This document shows positions 31,911 through 40,571 of a DNA stretch of 64,000 nt, in pieces (within the stretch, counting starts at the first letter, position 1; every line of letters begins with the position of its first letter). The notes below the pieces were generated by a model, which worked only from the letters and a program-made list of their open reading frames with translations, searched no databases and was not told the origin of the DNA. The stretch spans positions 62,001-126,000 of the forward strand of contig NZ_SCNN01000003.1 of assembly GCF_005503535.1 (NCBI RefSeq). The letters are read 5' to 3'. The stretch is from Mesorhizobium comanense. GTDB taxonomy: Bacteria; Pseudomonadota; Alphaproteobacteria; Rhizobiales; Rhizobiaceae. A program made the position numbers and the translations under genes.

Positions 31911-32531
31911 ATGTCGAGAACCCTCGTGCTCGTCCGTCACGGCCAGAGCGAATGGAACCTGAAAAACCTTTTCACCGGCTGGCGTGACGTCGACCTGACC
32001 GAGCAGGGCCACGCCGAAGCCAAGGCCGCCGGCCAGAAGCTTAAGGCGCGCGGGCTGAAGTTCGACATCGCCTTCACCTCGGCGCTGACCCGGGCGCAGA
32101 AGACCTGCCAGCACATTCTCGACGCGGTCGGCCAGAGAGATCTGAAGACCATCCGCGACCAGGCGCTCAACGAGCGCGACTATGGCGACCTCTCCGGCCT
32201 CAACAAGGATGACGCGCGCCAGAAATGGGGCGAGGAGCAGGTGCATGTCTGGCGCCGGTCCTACGACGTGCCGCCGCCCGGCGGCGAAAGCCTGAAGGAC
32301 ACCGGCGCGCGCGTCTGGCCCTACTACCTGCACGACCTGCAGCCGCATGTGCTGCGCGGCGGCACGGTGCTGGTCGCCGCGCACGGCAATTCGCTCCGCG
32401 CGCTGATCATGGCGCTGGACGGCAAGTCCGGCGAGGAGATCGTCAAGCTGGAACTCGGCACCGGCGTCCCGGTCATCTACCAGCTCAACGCCGATTCGAC
32501 CGTCGCGTCGAAGGAAGTGCTGGAGGGCTGA
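31911..32531 (+). CDS. gpmA: 2,3-bisphosphoglycerate-dependent phosphoglycerate mutase
   Basis: A 206-residue glycolytic enzyme. [10 protein letters not shown] carries the phospho-accepting His10, [13 protein letters not shown] and [12 protein letters not shown] are substrate loops, and [12 protein letters not shown] has the second catalytic histidine. GAAGGGAGC precedes the ATG at 31911; the frame upstream is not coding. The length is that of the short alphaproteobacterial form. Confidence 0.95.
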   Translation: MSRTLVLVRHGQSEWNLKNLFTGWRDVDLTEQGHAEAKAAGQKLKARGLKFDIAFTSALTRAQKTCQHILDAVGQRDLKTIRDQALNERDYGDLSGLNKDDARQKWGEEQVHVWRRSYDVPPPGGESLKDTGARVWPYYLHDLQPHVLRGGTVLVAAHGNSLRALIMALDGKSGEEIVKLELGTGVPVIYQLNADSTVASKEVLEG

Positions 32532-32669
32532 GCGGCCGTAAGCCGGCAAGCGGAGCTTGTGGCCGCCCTTGGCGCGACAGCCGGCCAGGGTCGGGATGCC
32601 GACTTTAGGCACGATGGTCCAAAAAGCGCGTTGACAGCAACCGCTTGCCCGCTTATTGAGCCCGCACCA

Positions 32670-32754
32670 GCCCAGATGGCGGAATTGGTAGACGCGCACG
32701 GTTCAGGTCCGTGTTCCGCAAGGAGTGGAGGTTCGAGTCCTCTTCTGGGCACCA
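32670..32754 (+). tRNA. tRNA-Leu (anticodon CAG)
   Basis: Acceptor arms GCCCAGA and TCTGGGC pair perfectly, followed by A and an encoded CCA. The anticodon arm CACGG-TTCAGGT-CCGTG places CAG in the loop. A long variable arm (TTCCGCAAGGAGTGG region) and GTTCGAGTCC T-arm fit a class II leucine tRNA. Length 85 bases. Confidence 0.97.
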
Positions 32755-32791
32755 AATTCCCGTTTCGGACCGTCAGCGGTTCAGAGACTTG

Positions 32792-32824
32792 AGCAAAAAG
32801 CCCGGTTCGTCCGGGCTTTTTGCT
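32792..32824 (+). terminator. Intrinsic terminator after tRNA-Leu
   Basis: A perfect 14-base stem, AGCAAAAAGCCCGG, TTCGT loop, CCGGGCTTTTTGCT, with a run of five T in the 3' arm. It lies 38 bases after the tRNA and just before the convergent ATP-grasp gene, so it could stop transcription from both sides. Confidence 0.88.
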
Positions 32825-32843
32825 TATGTGCCGCAGCGATAGT

Positions 32844-33794
32844 TCAGGCAGCCAGTTTGCGCGCCGCCTCGATTGAGGTCTCCGCGATGATCTCGATCGC
32901 GCCGAACTGCTTGTAGAAATCGAGTCCGAACTGCTCCTGGATGCCGCGCCCGGCTTTCCCGCACAGCATCCAGCTGTCGCCGACGGGATTGATCTCGATG
33001 AGGAACAATTCGCCCGTCGCGGCATCGCGCAGGATATCGACGCCGAGCGACGGAATGTCGGGAAACACCGCATGGGTGCGCACGGCCAGGTCGAGCACGT
33101 CCTGCTCGCCGCTGAGCGCGATCGTGCATCCCTTGGCCGATGCGACGATCGAGGCCCCGGGTGTCGACCGGAACCCGCCGGCGCCGCTCAGTGCGACAAG
33201 GTCGCGCCGGCCTTCGTACCGGATCGCGGCCAGCGGCCGGCCGAGATAGGTCAGCACCCGGTAGGCCGTCGGCCACGGGCCGGTATGTATGTACCTCTGG
33301 GCGAGCATCGCCGCGAGCCGGCCGGGATGATCGGCGGGATAGTCCTGCGGCTCGATATAGCGCACGCGCCCGGTCTTGTTGATGCGCACGAATGCGCCCT
33401 GTTTGCCCCGTGACGGCTTCACCACCACATACGGCCCCCAGACCGCCGGATCGAGTTGGGTGCCGGGCACGATTTCAATCCATTTCGGCACGGGAAGACC
33501 GGCTGCATCGAGGGCCGCCAGCTCTTTGATCTTGCCCATCCGCTGATGGACGAGGCGCGTCCCGCGAAGAAGCTTGAGCGACTTCAGCCGGTCCATTTCG
33601 ATGGCAAGGGTCGGCCTGGTGGCCAGCATCGATGTCCGCCATGAGGTCAGCACGGACGCGGTGGACAGCACGCTCACCTTGATATCAGGCGCGCGGGCCT
33701 CGATCAGCGCCCCGGCGGCGCGGAAATCCTCGATCGCTTCCTTCTTGGGGTAGCAATAGAAAGCCAGATTGAGCTTGGATATGCCGTGGTTCAC
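32844..33794 (-). CDS. ATP-grasp (RimK-like) ligase of unknown substrate
   Basis: A 316-residue protein. An N-terminal pre-ATP-grasp part is followed by ATP-binding features: VVVKPSRGKQGAFVRI (ATP lysine and flexible loop), LAQRYIHTGPWPTAYRVLTY, and the metal-binding end LFLIEINPVGDSWM. Such enzymes join a carboxylate to an amine or thiol. No partner biosynthetic gene is adjacent. The start appears to be a GTG at 33794 with a weak ribosome-binding site, so the N-terminus is uncertain. Confidence 0.75.
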   Translation of the reverse strand: MNHGISKLNLAFYCYPKKEAIEDFRAAGALIEARAPDIKVSVLSTASVLTSWRTSMLATRPTLAIEMDRLKSLKLLRGTRLVHQRMGKIKELAALDAAGLPVPKWIEIVPGTQLDPAVWGPYVVVKPSRGKQGAFVRINKTGRVRYIEPQDYPADHPGRLAAMLAQRYIHTGPWPTAYRVLTYLGRPLAAIRYEGRRDLVALSGAGGFRSTPGASIVASAKGCTIALSGEQDVLDLAVRTHAVFPDIPSLGVDILRDAATGELFLIEINPVGDSWMLCGKAGRGIQEQFGLDFYKQFGAIEIIAETSIEAARKLAA

Positions 33795-33962
33795 TTTGCT
33801 GGACCGGCCACGTGAAATTCAGATCATGGCTGCTTGGTATCGCGGAACGGTCTTGCAGCGCCAACACAAATTTGTCCCCGCCGCGAGTCTCCGACCTCCC
33901 CTTGCGGCCAGTCCCCTCACAAACCGCTTCAAACCGGCCGGCCACTTCGCTACGCTCGCGCC

Positions 33963-35657
33963 ATGGCCCCTTCCGTCAGCCCGACCCTTGCCGCACGGCG
34001 CGACCAGATGTTTCCCATCCTCACCGATGTGGACATCGAGCGCATGCGCCGGTTCGGCGAGGCGAGGACCTATGCGGCCGGCGAGCCCATCGTCACCGCC
34101 GGCACGGTCTCACCCGGGCTGATCCTCATCCTGTCGGGCAAGGTCGACGTCACGCAGGCCGCGATCGGCTCGCGCGAGCCGATCATCAGCCATGGCCCCG
34201 GCAATTTCGTCGGCGAGCTGGCACAGCTCTCGAGCCGGCCGTCGCTGGTCGATGCCGAGGCCGCGGCACCTGTCGAGGCTGTCGTCATCCCCTCGCAGCG
34301 GCTGCGCGACCTGATGGTGCAGGAGGCCAATCTCGGCGAGCGCATCATGCGCGCGCTGATCCTGCGCCGCGTCGGCCTGCTCGAAAGCGGCGTCAGCGGG
34401 CCCATCGTCATCGGCCCGCCCGGCAATGGCGACGTCCTGCGGCTGCAGGGGTTCCTGGCCCGCAGCGGCCAGCCGCACCGCGCGCTCGATTCCGACACCG
34501 ATCCGTGTGCGAAAACGCTGATCGAGCGCTTCCATGTCGACCCGCACCATCTGCCGATCGTGCTCTGCCCCAATGGCAAGCTGCTGCACAATCCCGGCGA
34601 AAAGGACCTTGCCCGCTGCGTCGGCCTGCTGCGTCCGGTCGACGCCGGCAAGGTCTACGATGTCGCCATCGTCGGCGCCGGGCCGGCCGGGCTGGCGGCG
34701 GCCGTCTACGCCGCTTCCGAGGGCTTGTCGACCATCGTGCTCGATTGCCGCGCCTTCGGCGGGCAGGCCGGCGCGTCCTCGCGCATCGAGAACTATCTCG
34801 GCTTTCCCACCGGCATCACCGGCATGGCGCTGATGGCGCGCGCCTACAACCAGGCGCAGAAATTCGGCGTCGAAATGGTGATACCGGATGAGGCGAAGCT
34901 CCTGACCGCCGCGCCCGACATGTCGGGCGCCCGCTACCTGCTCGATGTCGGCGACGGCGAGACCGTGCACACACGCACCGTGGTGATCGCCAGCGGCGCG
35001 CGCTATCGCCGCCTCGACCTCGCCAATCTGGCCGGGTTCGAGGGAACATCGGTGCATTACTGGGCCTCGCCCATCGAGGCGCGGCTCTGCGCCGGCCAGG
35101 AGGTGGCTCTTGTCGGCGCCGGCAATTCGGCGGGCCAGGCCGCCGTCTACCTCGCCAGCCATGTGCGCAAGGTCACGCTGCTCGCGCGCCGCGGCAGCCT
35201 CGGTGCCACAATGTCGCGCTATCTGGTCGAGCGCATCGAGGCGCAGCCCAACATCGAGGTGCTGGCCGACTGCGAAATCGAGGCGCTGGAGGGCGAGGAG
35301 GGCAATCTTGCCGCCGTCCGATGGCGCAACAGCGTCAGTGGAGAACGCACGACGCGCCCGATCAATCACCTCTTCCTGTTCATCGGCGCCGACCCGAACA
35401 CCGACTGGCTCGCGCAATGCGGCGTGGCGCTGGACGCCAAGGGCTTCATCCGCACCGGAGCGGAGCTGGGGCCGGCACAGGGCACGATGCAGACCAGCCG
35501 CGACGGCGTCTTCGCCATCGGCGACGTGCGCTGCGGCTCGGTCAAGCGCGTCGCGGCCGCCGTCGGCGAGGGCGCCCAGGTTGTCGCGGCCCTGCACGCC
35601 TATCTGTCGCGAAACGGCGGCCAGGCGGGGGGAAGCAGTTCGAAGGAAAGCGCGTAG
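33963..35657 (+). CDS. Cyclic-nucleotide-binding / thioredoxin-reductase-like fusion flavoprotein
   Basis: A 564-residue protein in three parts. The cNMP-binding domain (about 15-140) has FVGELAQLSSRPSLVDAEA. A thioredoxin-like segment follows (about 155-225). A thioredoxin-reductase-like domain (about 235-550) has FAD motif VAIVGAGPAGLAAAVYAA, FGGQAGASSRIENYLGFP, NAD(P) motif VALVGAGNSAGQAAVYLA and C-terminal FAIGDVRCGSVKRVA. Where true TrxR has CxxC just before the NADPH motif, the sequence is HYWASPIEARLCAG, with one cysteine only. It is probably not a conventional thioredoxin reductase. It precedes the zinc-finger gene by 49 bases. Start ATG at 33963. Confidence 0.85.
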   Translation: MAPSVSPTLAARRDQMFPILTDVDIERMRRFGEARTYAAGEPIVTAGTVSPGLILILSGKVDVTQAAIGSREPIISHGPGNFVGELAQLSSRPSLVDAEAAAPVEAVVIPSQRLRDLMVQEANLGERIMRALILRRVGLLESGVSGPIVIGPPGNGDVLRLQGFLARSGQPHRALDSDTDPCAKTLIERFHVDPHHLPIVLCPNGKLLHNPGEKDLARCVGLLRPVDAGKVYDVAIVGAGPAGLAAAVYAASEGLSTIVLDCRAFGGQAGASSRIENYLGFPTGITGMALMARAYNQAQKFGVEMVIPDEAKLLTAAPDMSGARYLLDVGDGETVHTRTVVIASGARYRRLDLANLAGFEGTSVHYWASPIEARLCAGQEVALVGAGNSAGQAAVYLASHVRKVTLLARRGSLGATMSRYLVERIEAQPNIEVLADCEIEALEGEEGNLAAVRWRNSVSGERTTRPINHLFLFIGADPNTDWLAQCGVALDAKGFIRTGAELGPAQGTMQTSRDGVFAIGDVRCGSVKRVAAAVGEGAQVVAALHAYLSRNGGQAGGSSSKESA

Positions 35658-35706
35658 CGAATTGCGCGGGGAAGATAACCGGACCTCAACGGACCAGGAG
35701 AGTGTG

Positions 35707-36015
35707 ATGGCGGACGAATGCAGACATGCGGCTGGGATCAAGGACGTGACGCCGAGCGCGCTCGGCTGCGAGGAATGTCTCAAGAGCGGATCGTGGTGGG
35801 TGCATTTGCGGCTCTGCCGCACCTGCGGCCATGTCGGTTGCTGCGACGACTCGCCCAACCGCCATGCAACAAAGCACTTTCATGCCACCAGCCATCCAAT
35901 CATCGAGGGCTACGACCCGCCCGAAGGCTGGGGCTGGTGCTACGTCGATGAGGTTTTCCTCGACCTCGGCGACCGCACGACGCCGCAGAACGGCCCGATA
36001 CCAAGGTTTTATTGA
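35707..36015 (+). CDS. UBP-type zinc-finger protein
   Basis: A 102-residue small protein that is almost entirely a UBP (ubiquitin-hydrolase-type) zinc finger: CRHAAGI..., GCEECLKSGSWWVHLRLC, CRTCGHVGCCDDSPNRHATKHF and HATSHPII supply Cys/His ligands. Bacteria lack ubiquitin, so the ligand is unknown. CCAGGAGAG gives a strong ribosome-binding site. Bacterial UBP fingers often neighbour TrxR-like/cNMP genes, as here, suggesting joint function. Confidence 0.88.
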   Translation: MADECRHAAGIKDVTPSALGCEECLKSGSWWVHLRLCRTCGHVGCCDDSPNRHATKHFHATSHPIIEGYDPPEGWGWCYVDEVFLDLGDRTTPQNGPIPRFY

Positions 36016-36106
36016 AGCGGCGCACTCCGGCCGGAACACGCTGCGGGACTGCTGGCTGTGATGGGCCGCAGTCCCGGCCGCCAAACTACCCGATCCTGCT
36101 CAAACA

Positions 36107-36286
36107 ATCCTAGGGCGAAGCAAGGAGCGAAGCGACGCGGCGCAGACCCTAGGATCCATGCCGGGACGTCAACGCGGCCACCACGGTTCAGGTTCTGCTC
36201 CGCTGCACCCTTCGACCCCGATCCCGGCATGGATCCTCGGGTCTTCGCGACGGAGCTTCGCTCCTGCTTCGCCCGTGGATGACGAG
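36107..36286. repeat. Family B intergenic inverted repeat, copy B2
   Basis: ATCCTAGGGCGAAGCAAGGAG at the left and CTCCTGCTTCGCCCGTGGAT at the right are inverted. Inner GGATCCATGCCGGGA and TCCCGGCATGGATCC are exactly inverted. Together with following sequence it fills the gap after the zinc-finger gene; 36016-36106 shows no gene. Confidence 0.8.
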
Positions 36287-36467
36287 GTTGGGGAGGTTCA
36301 GGCAACCCCAACAACCGTCAACCATATCCACCTGCGACACGGGAATTCCGACTTTTGCCAACGCCACGCAAACCCGTGCCTCGAACCGCGATGGAATTGA
36401 CAAGCCGTTCCGGGTGTTCGAGGGTAAGTATAGTATCCTTATCGACATGAGGGAATTGGGGACGACA

Positions 36468-36644
36468 ATGAGCGGGCACTCCATCACCATGATCGCTCGC
36501 GGCATGCATCGGCTCCCGGCGCTGCGGAAGCCGGCGCGAGGCAAAGCTGTCCTGCGGGAACCACTTGTCGCCTTCTTGCCGTTGCGGCGCATTTCTGTGC
36601 TCTTAATGGCACAAAGGCCTGATAAAATGGCTACAGCGGCTTGA
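36468..36644 (+). CDS. Doubtful small ORF, 58 aa
   Basis: It reads MSGHSITMIARGMHRLPALR and is basic to the end. GGGGAC lies six bases upstream of the ATG. Codon bias is poorer than in neighbours and no family is recognised. The surrounding 36290-36791 stretch otherwise holds only the putative Rrf2 promoter. Confidence 0.22.
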   Translation: MSGHSITMIARGMHRLPALRKPARGKAVLREPLVAFLPLRRISVLLMAQRPDKMATAA

Positions 36645-36680
36645 AAACGAAGCAAATTCAACGGTTCTCGGCTTGTACAT

Positions 36681-36706
36681 CATGTCACTAGAATTTATGT
36701 GTCATG
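36681..36706. promoter_or_regulatory. Imperfect dyad upstream of the Rrf2 regulator
   Basis: CATGTCAC, ten bases (TAGAATTTAT), then GTGTCATG: arms match in 7 of 8 positions. It sits 86 bases before the regulator start in an AT-rich patch. It may be an operator for autoregulation; this is inference from symmetry and position only. Confidence 0.35.
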
Positions 36707-36791
36707 GATGCTTGGACGCGGCGGGGAGGCACGCCAGGCGTTTCGCAACGGATGGCCTTGCGCCGTCGGACAGGCTGGAAACGTTCGGTTC

Positions 36792-37241
36792 ATGCTCACC
36801 AAAAAAGGCAAATACGGCCTCAAGGCGCTGGTCCACCTGGCGGGGATGCCGGCCGGACAGCTTGCCTTCGTCAACGATATCGCGACCGCCAACACCATTC
36901 CGAAGAAATTCCTCGACGCCATCCTGGGCGAGCTGCGCAATGCGGGTTTCGTCCAGAGCCGCAAGGGCAAGGATGGCGGCTACCGCCTGGCGCGGCCGGC
37001 CGACGAGATCAGGGTCGGCCACGTCGTGCGCGTGCTCGACGGGCCCCTGGCCCCTATCCCGTGCGCCAGCCGCACCCAGTATCAGCGCTGCGAAGACTGC
37101 AACGAGGCGACATGCCAAGTCCGACATCTGATGCTGGAGGTCCGGCAGGCGATCGCCGAGGTGCTCGACCAGCGCAGCCTCGCCGAGATGCGCGACATCG
37201 GGCTAGACGAATTGCCCGTCGCCACGAAGATCCAGGCCTGA
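36792..37241 (+). CDS. Rrf2-family transcriptional regulator
   Basis: A 149-residue regulator. MLTKKGKYGLKALVHLAG is the Rrf2 winged-helix opening, and IPKKFLDAILGELRNAGFVQSRKGKDGGYRLARP is the recognition helix and wing. The sensing loop is cysteine-rich (CASRTQYQRCEDCNEATC, four Cys), consistent with an Fe-S cluster or thiol sensor, though spacing differs from IscR. It is followed by a flavoprotein (25-base gap) and then sulfur amino-acid genes, so a role in sulfur metabolism is possible. Confidence 0.9.
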   Translation: MLTKKGKYGLKALVHLAGMPAGQLAFVNDIATANTIPKKFLDAILGELRNAGFVQSRKGKDGGYRLARPADEIRVGHVVRVLDGPLAPIPCASRTQYQRCEDCNEATCQVRHLMLEVRQAIAEVLDQRSLAEMRDIGLDELPVATKIQA

Positions 37242-37266
37242 CGTCTCACGTCGGGCGGGCACGCGC

Positions 37267-38616
37267 ATGAGCGGGCGCGGCAGTTCCAACTCGATCATCA
37301 TTGTCGGCGGCGGCGCCAGCGGCGTCGTGCTGGCCGCGCATCTCCTGAAATCGGCCAATCCGGACCTGCGCGTCACGCTGATCGAGAAGCGCCCGCATTT
37401 CGGCCAGGGCATCGCCTATTCGACGCTTTTGTCCGCGCATGTGCTCAACGTCAGCGCCGCCGGCATGAGCGCCTATGCCGACGATCCCGGCAATTTCTGG
37501 CGATGGCTGCAGGCGGGCGGCCTGCTTGGCCAGGATCAGACGCCGCTCACGCCATTCTACGCGCCGCGCAGCGTCTATGCGCGCTATCTCAAGGAATTGC
37601 TTGACGATCTGGAAACGCGTGAGCGTGAAACGGGCCGGCTGCGCCTGATCCGCGAGGAGAGCCTGTCGATCTCGCCAACCGCTTCGGGGGTCGAGGTGAC
37701 GCTCGCCAACGGCACCAGCGTGGTTGCCCATCTCGCCGTGCTGGCCACCGGCCATGACGAGCAGCCGGCGCAAGGCCATGCTGTCCGGATGGGCTCTGAA
37801 GCCGACACAGCGCTCGATCCGGACAGCCGTGTGATGGTGCTGGGCACCGGTCTCAGTATGGTCGATGCGTTCCTGGCGCTGGAACAACGCGGCCACAAGG
37901 GCGAAATCATTGCCGTGTCGCGACGCGGCCTGCTGCCGTCGCCGCACCGGAAGGGCAACCCGATCAAGCTCGACGTCGCCGACATTCCTCTCGGCACCCA
38001 GCTTTCCTATTTCGTCGGCTGGTTCCGCGACCTGATCCGCGAGAACCAGAAGGCCGGCGTCGACTGGCGCGACGTGGTCGACGGCCTCAGGCCCTTCAAC
38101 CAGAAGATCTGGCAGAACTGGCCGGCCTCGGCCAAGCGCCGCTTTGTCGAACACACCAAGGCCTGGTGGGACATCCACCGCCACCGCATGGCGCCGGAAG
38201 TCCATGCCGAGGTGAGCGAAGCGGTCCGGTCCGGACGCATCCGCCTCGTCGCTGGCCGCGTCGTCGGCATCGATGCCGGCGAGCGCGTCAGCGTCGATAT
38301 CCAGGCGCGCCACAGCCAGGCCATCGAAACCGTCGAGGTGGCTCGTATCTACGATTGCTCGGGCATCGTGCGGGACATCTCCACCTCGTCCAACAGCGTC
38401 GTGCGCTCGCTGGTCGACCGCGGGCTGGCAAGGCCCGACCCGCTGCGCATCGGCCTCGACGTGTCGGCCAATTGCGAGATCATCGCGGCTGACGGCGCGG
38501 TGTCGCGAAAGATCCTCGCGGTCGGGCCGCTGACGCGCGGCACCTTCTTCGAGATCGACGCCATTCCCGACATCCGGGTGCAGTGTGCGCGGCTTACCCG
38601 GCAATTGCTGGGGTGA
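37267..38616 (+). CDS. FAD/NAD(P)-binding protein (NAD_binding_9 type)
   Basis: A 449-residue flavoprotein. IIIVGGGASGVVLAAHLL is the Rossmann FAD motif, KRPHFGQGIAYST and HVLNVSAAGMSAY follow, VMVLGTGLSMVDAFLAL is a second dinucleotide motif, and GPLTRGTFFEIDAIPDIR is the typical end. These oxidoreductases have no settled reaction. It is probably co-transcribed with the Rrf2 gene. Confidence 0.85.
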   Translation: MSGRGSSNSIIIVGGGASGVVLAAHLLKSANPDLRVTLIEKRPHFGQGIAYSTLLSAHVLNVSAAGMSAYADDPGNFWRWLQAGGLLGQDQTPLTPFYAPRSVYARYLKELLDDLETRERETGRLRLIREESLSISPTASGVEVTLANGTSVVAHLAVLATGHDEQPAQGHAVRMGSEADTALDPDSRVMVLGTGLSMVDAFLALEQRGHKGEIIAVSRRGLLPSPHRKGNPIKLDVADIPLGTQLSYFVGWFRDLIRENQKAGVDWRDVVDGLRPFNQKIWQNWPASAKRRFVEHTKAWWDIHRHRMAPEVHAEVSEAVRSGRIRLVAGRVVGIDAGERVSVDIQARHSQAIETVEVARIYDCSGIVRDISTSSNSVVRSLVDRGLARPDPLRIGLDVSANCEIIAADGAVSRKILAVGPLTRGTFFEIDAIPDIRVQCARLTRQLLG

Positions 38617-38641
38617 GTTATCGGTGGGGTTGCGCTTTATG

Positions 38642-38912
38642 GCACCCCTTCTGGCCTGCCGGCCATCTCCTCCATCGACTGGCGAGATCGATCAGGGCGA
38701 GGCTTGATCGTGATGTGGTTCCCCCAATGTGATGTGGTTCCCCCAATCCGTCGCTGCTTCGCAGCGCCACCTTTCCCCCCTCCGGAGGGAAAGGAAGGGA
38801 GCCTTGCTGGACGAGCGCTGGCGGCAAACGGCTTGGCGCCTTTCCTCTCCCCCGTCGATCGGGGGAGAGGTGGCTCGGCAAAGCCGAGACGGAGTGGGGG
38901 GTCGACCAGCGC
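38642..38912. repeat. Composite family A repeat with a 19-base tandem duplication (A4)
   Basis: A left half-element at 38642-38690 (CACCCCTTCTGGCCTGCCGG and CATCTCC arm) is followed by GTGATGTGGTTCCCCCAAT twice in tandem (38711-38729, 38730-38748). A second hairpin element spans 38749-38912, with CTTTCCTCTCCCCC/GGGGGAGAGG and CTCCGGAGGG hairpins. The remainder of the 527-base gap 38617-39143 has no gene and should contain the promoter of the beta-synthase gene. Confidence 0.7.
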
Positions 38913-39143
38913 GGCACACGACAAATGCATGCTCCAAGCCGCAGGGAGGTGCCCCGCCAACCGGGCCGCTAACTGGAATTTCATTCCCCGGCTGGCCGGT
39001 TGATTGGCACGTTCTATCTTCTTTCCCGAAGCAAACGGCTGGAAAAGACGACAGGTCCGCGAAGCCGGAATGGATTCCTGTCGGCCCTTGCGCAGAATCG
39101 GGATAGGCTGGCCGCGCGCCGGAGCTTCCATGGAGCATCTGAG

Positions 39144-40571
39144 ATGAGCAACCCAGAGACCGCGGCACCGGACGCACAATCCTCCCGCCTGCGCCCGCCC
39201 TACGGGTCGGTCCTCGACCTGATCGGCCAGACGCCGATTGTCGAGCTGACCAAGTTCGACACCGGCAAGTGCCGGCTGTTCATCAAGCTCGAAAGCCAGA
39301 ATCCGGGGGGCTCGATCAAGGACCGCATCGCGCTGTCGATGATCGCGGCGGCCGAAAAGGAGGGCAGGCTGAAGCCCGGCGGCACCATCGTCGAGGCGAC
39401 CGCCGGCAATACCGGGCTTGGCCTTGCCCAGGTCGGCATCCCCAAGGGCTACCGCATCATCCTGGTCGTGCCCGACAAGATGTCGCGCGAGAAGATCCAG
39501 CATCTGCGCGCGCTGGGCGCCGAGGTGCGCATGACACGCTCCGATGTCGGCAAGGGCCATCCCGAATATTATCAGGACATGGCGGAAAAGATCGCGGCGG
39601 AGGTTCCCGGCGCTTTCTACGCCAACCAGTTCGCCAACCCGGCCAACCCGCTGGCGCATGAGACCACGACCGGCCCGGAAATCCTCTCGCAGCTCGACGG
39701 CGATGTCGACGCCATCGTGGTCGGCGTCGGCTCCGGCGGCACGCTGACCGGGCTTGGCCGCTATTTCGCGAAGCATTCGCCGAAGACCGAGATGGTGCTG
39801 GCCGACCCGGTCGGCTCGGTGCTGGCGCCGCTGATCAAGACCGGCAAGATGGAAGAGGCCGGAAGCTGGACGGTAGAGGGAATAGGCGAGGATTTCGTGC
39901 CGCCCAATGCCGATCTGGCGCTGGTCAAGAAGGCCTATTCGATCACCGACAAGCAAAGCATGCTGGCGGTGCGCGATCTGCTGTCGCGCGAAGGCATACT
40001 GGCCGGTTCGTCGTCGGGCACGCTGCTGTCGGCGGCACTGCGCTACTGCCGCGAGCAGACATCGGCCAAGCGTGTCGTCACCTTCGTCTGCGACAGCGGC
40101 AACAAGTACCTGTCGAAGGTGTTCGACGATTTCTGGCTGGCCGAACAGGGCCTGGCCGAACACGAGCAGCATGGCGATCTGCGCGATCTCGTCATGCGCT
40201 CGCATCGCACCGGCGACACAGTGTGGGTCGGCCCGGACGAAAGCCTGCTCAACGCCTATGGCCGCATGCGCCGCTCCGACGTCTCGCAGCTGCCGGTGCT
40301 GGACGAAGGCAAGCTTGTCGGTATCGTCGACGAAAGCGACATACTGGCCAAGGTCGACGGCCCCTATGACGGGCGCTGGGACCGCTTCAACGGCCCGGTG
40401 CGCTCGGCCATGACGTCCAGCCTGCACACGCTGCAGGCCAGCCAGACGCTGGACGCGCTGCTGCCGGTGTTCGACCGCAACGAGGTGGCCATCATCTTCG
40501 ACGGCGACGAGTTCGTCGGCCTGATAACCCGCATCGACCTGATCAACCATCTGAGGCGCCGCGCAAAATGA
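39144..40571 (+). CDS. Cystathionine beta-synthase with C-terminal CBS-domain pair
   Basis: A 475-residue enzyme joining serine and homocysteine to cystathionine (or a related beta-replacement). PLP lysine is Lys59 in GGSIKDRIAL; EATAGNTGLGLAQ and VGSGGTLTGLG are the substrate and phosphate loops. Two CBS motifs (about 345-475, e.g. SQLPVLDEGKLVGIVDESDI) resemble regulatory domains that bind SAM or adenosyl ligands. It overlaps the gamma-lyase gene by ATGA. GGAG lies upstream of the ATG at 39144. Confidence 0.92.
   Translation: MSNPETAAPDAQSSRLRPPYGSVLDLIGQTPIVELTKFDTGKCRLFIKLESQNPGGSIKDRIALSMIAAAEKEGRLKPGGTIVEATAGNTGLGLAQVGIPKGYRIILVVPDKMSREKIQHLRALGAEVRMTRSDVGKGHPEYYQDMAEKIAAEVPGAFYANQFANPANPLAHETTTGPEILSQLDGDVDAIVVGVGSGGTLTGLGRYFAKHSPKTEMVLADPVGSVLAPLIKTGKMEEAGSWTVEGIGEDFVPPNADLALVKKAYSITDKQSMLAVRDLLSREGILAGSSSGTLLSAALRYCREQTSAKRVVTFVCDSGNKYLSKVFDDFWLAEQGLAEHEQHGDLRDLVMRSHRTGDTVWVGPDESLLNAYGRMRRSDVSQLPVLDEGKLVGIVDESDILAKVDGPYDGRWDRFNGPVRSAMTSSLHTLQASQTLDALLPVFDRNEVAIIFDGDEFVGLITRIDLINHLRRRAK

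Noticed and set aside
33806..33822. CACGTGAAAT near the ATP-grasp gene start as another parS
   Set aside because: The left half (CCGGC) does not match and the right end differs; it is far from the parS cluster.
38980..39143. SAM or cobalamin riboswitch upstream of the beta-synthase
   Set aside because: I could not find the conserved pairing or signature bases of either class; only ordinary intergenic sequence is seen.
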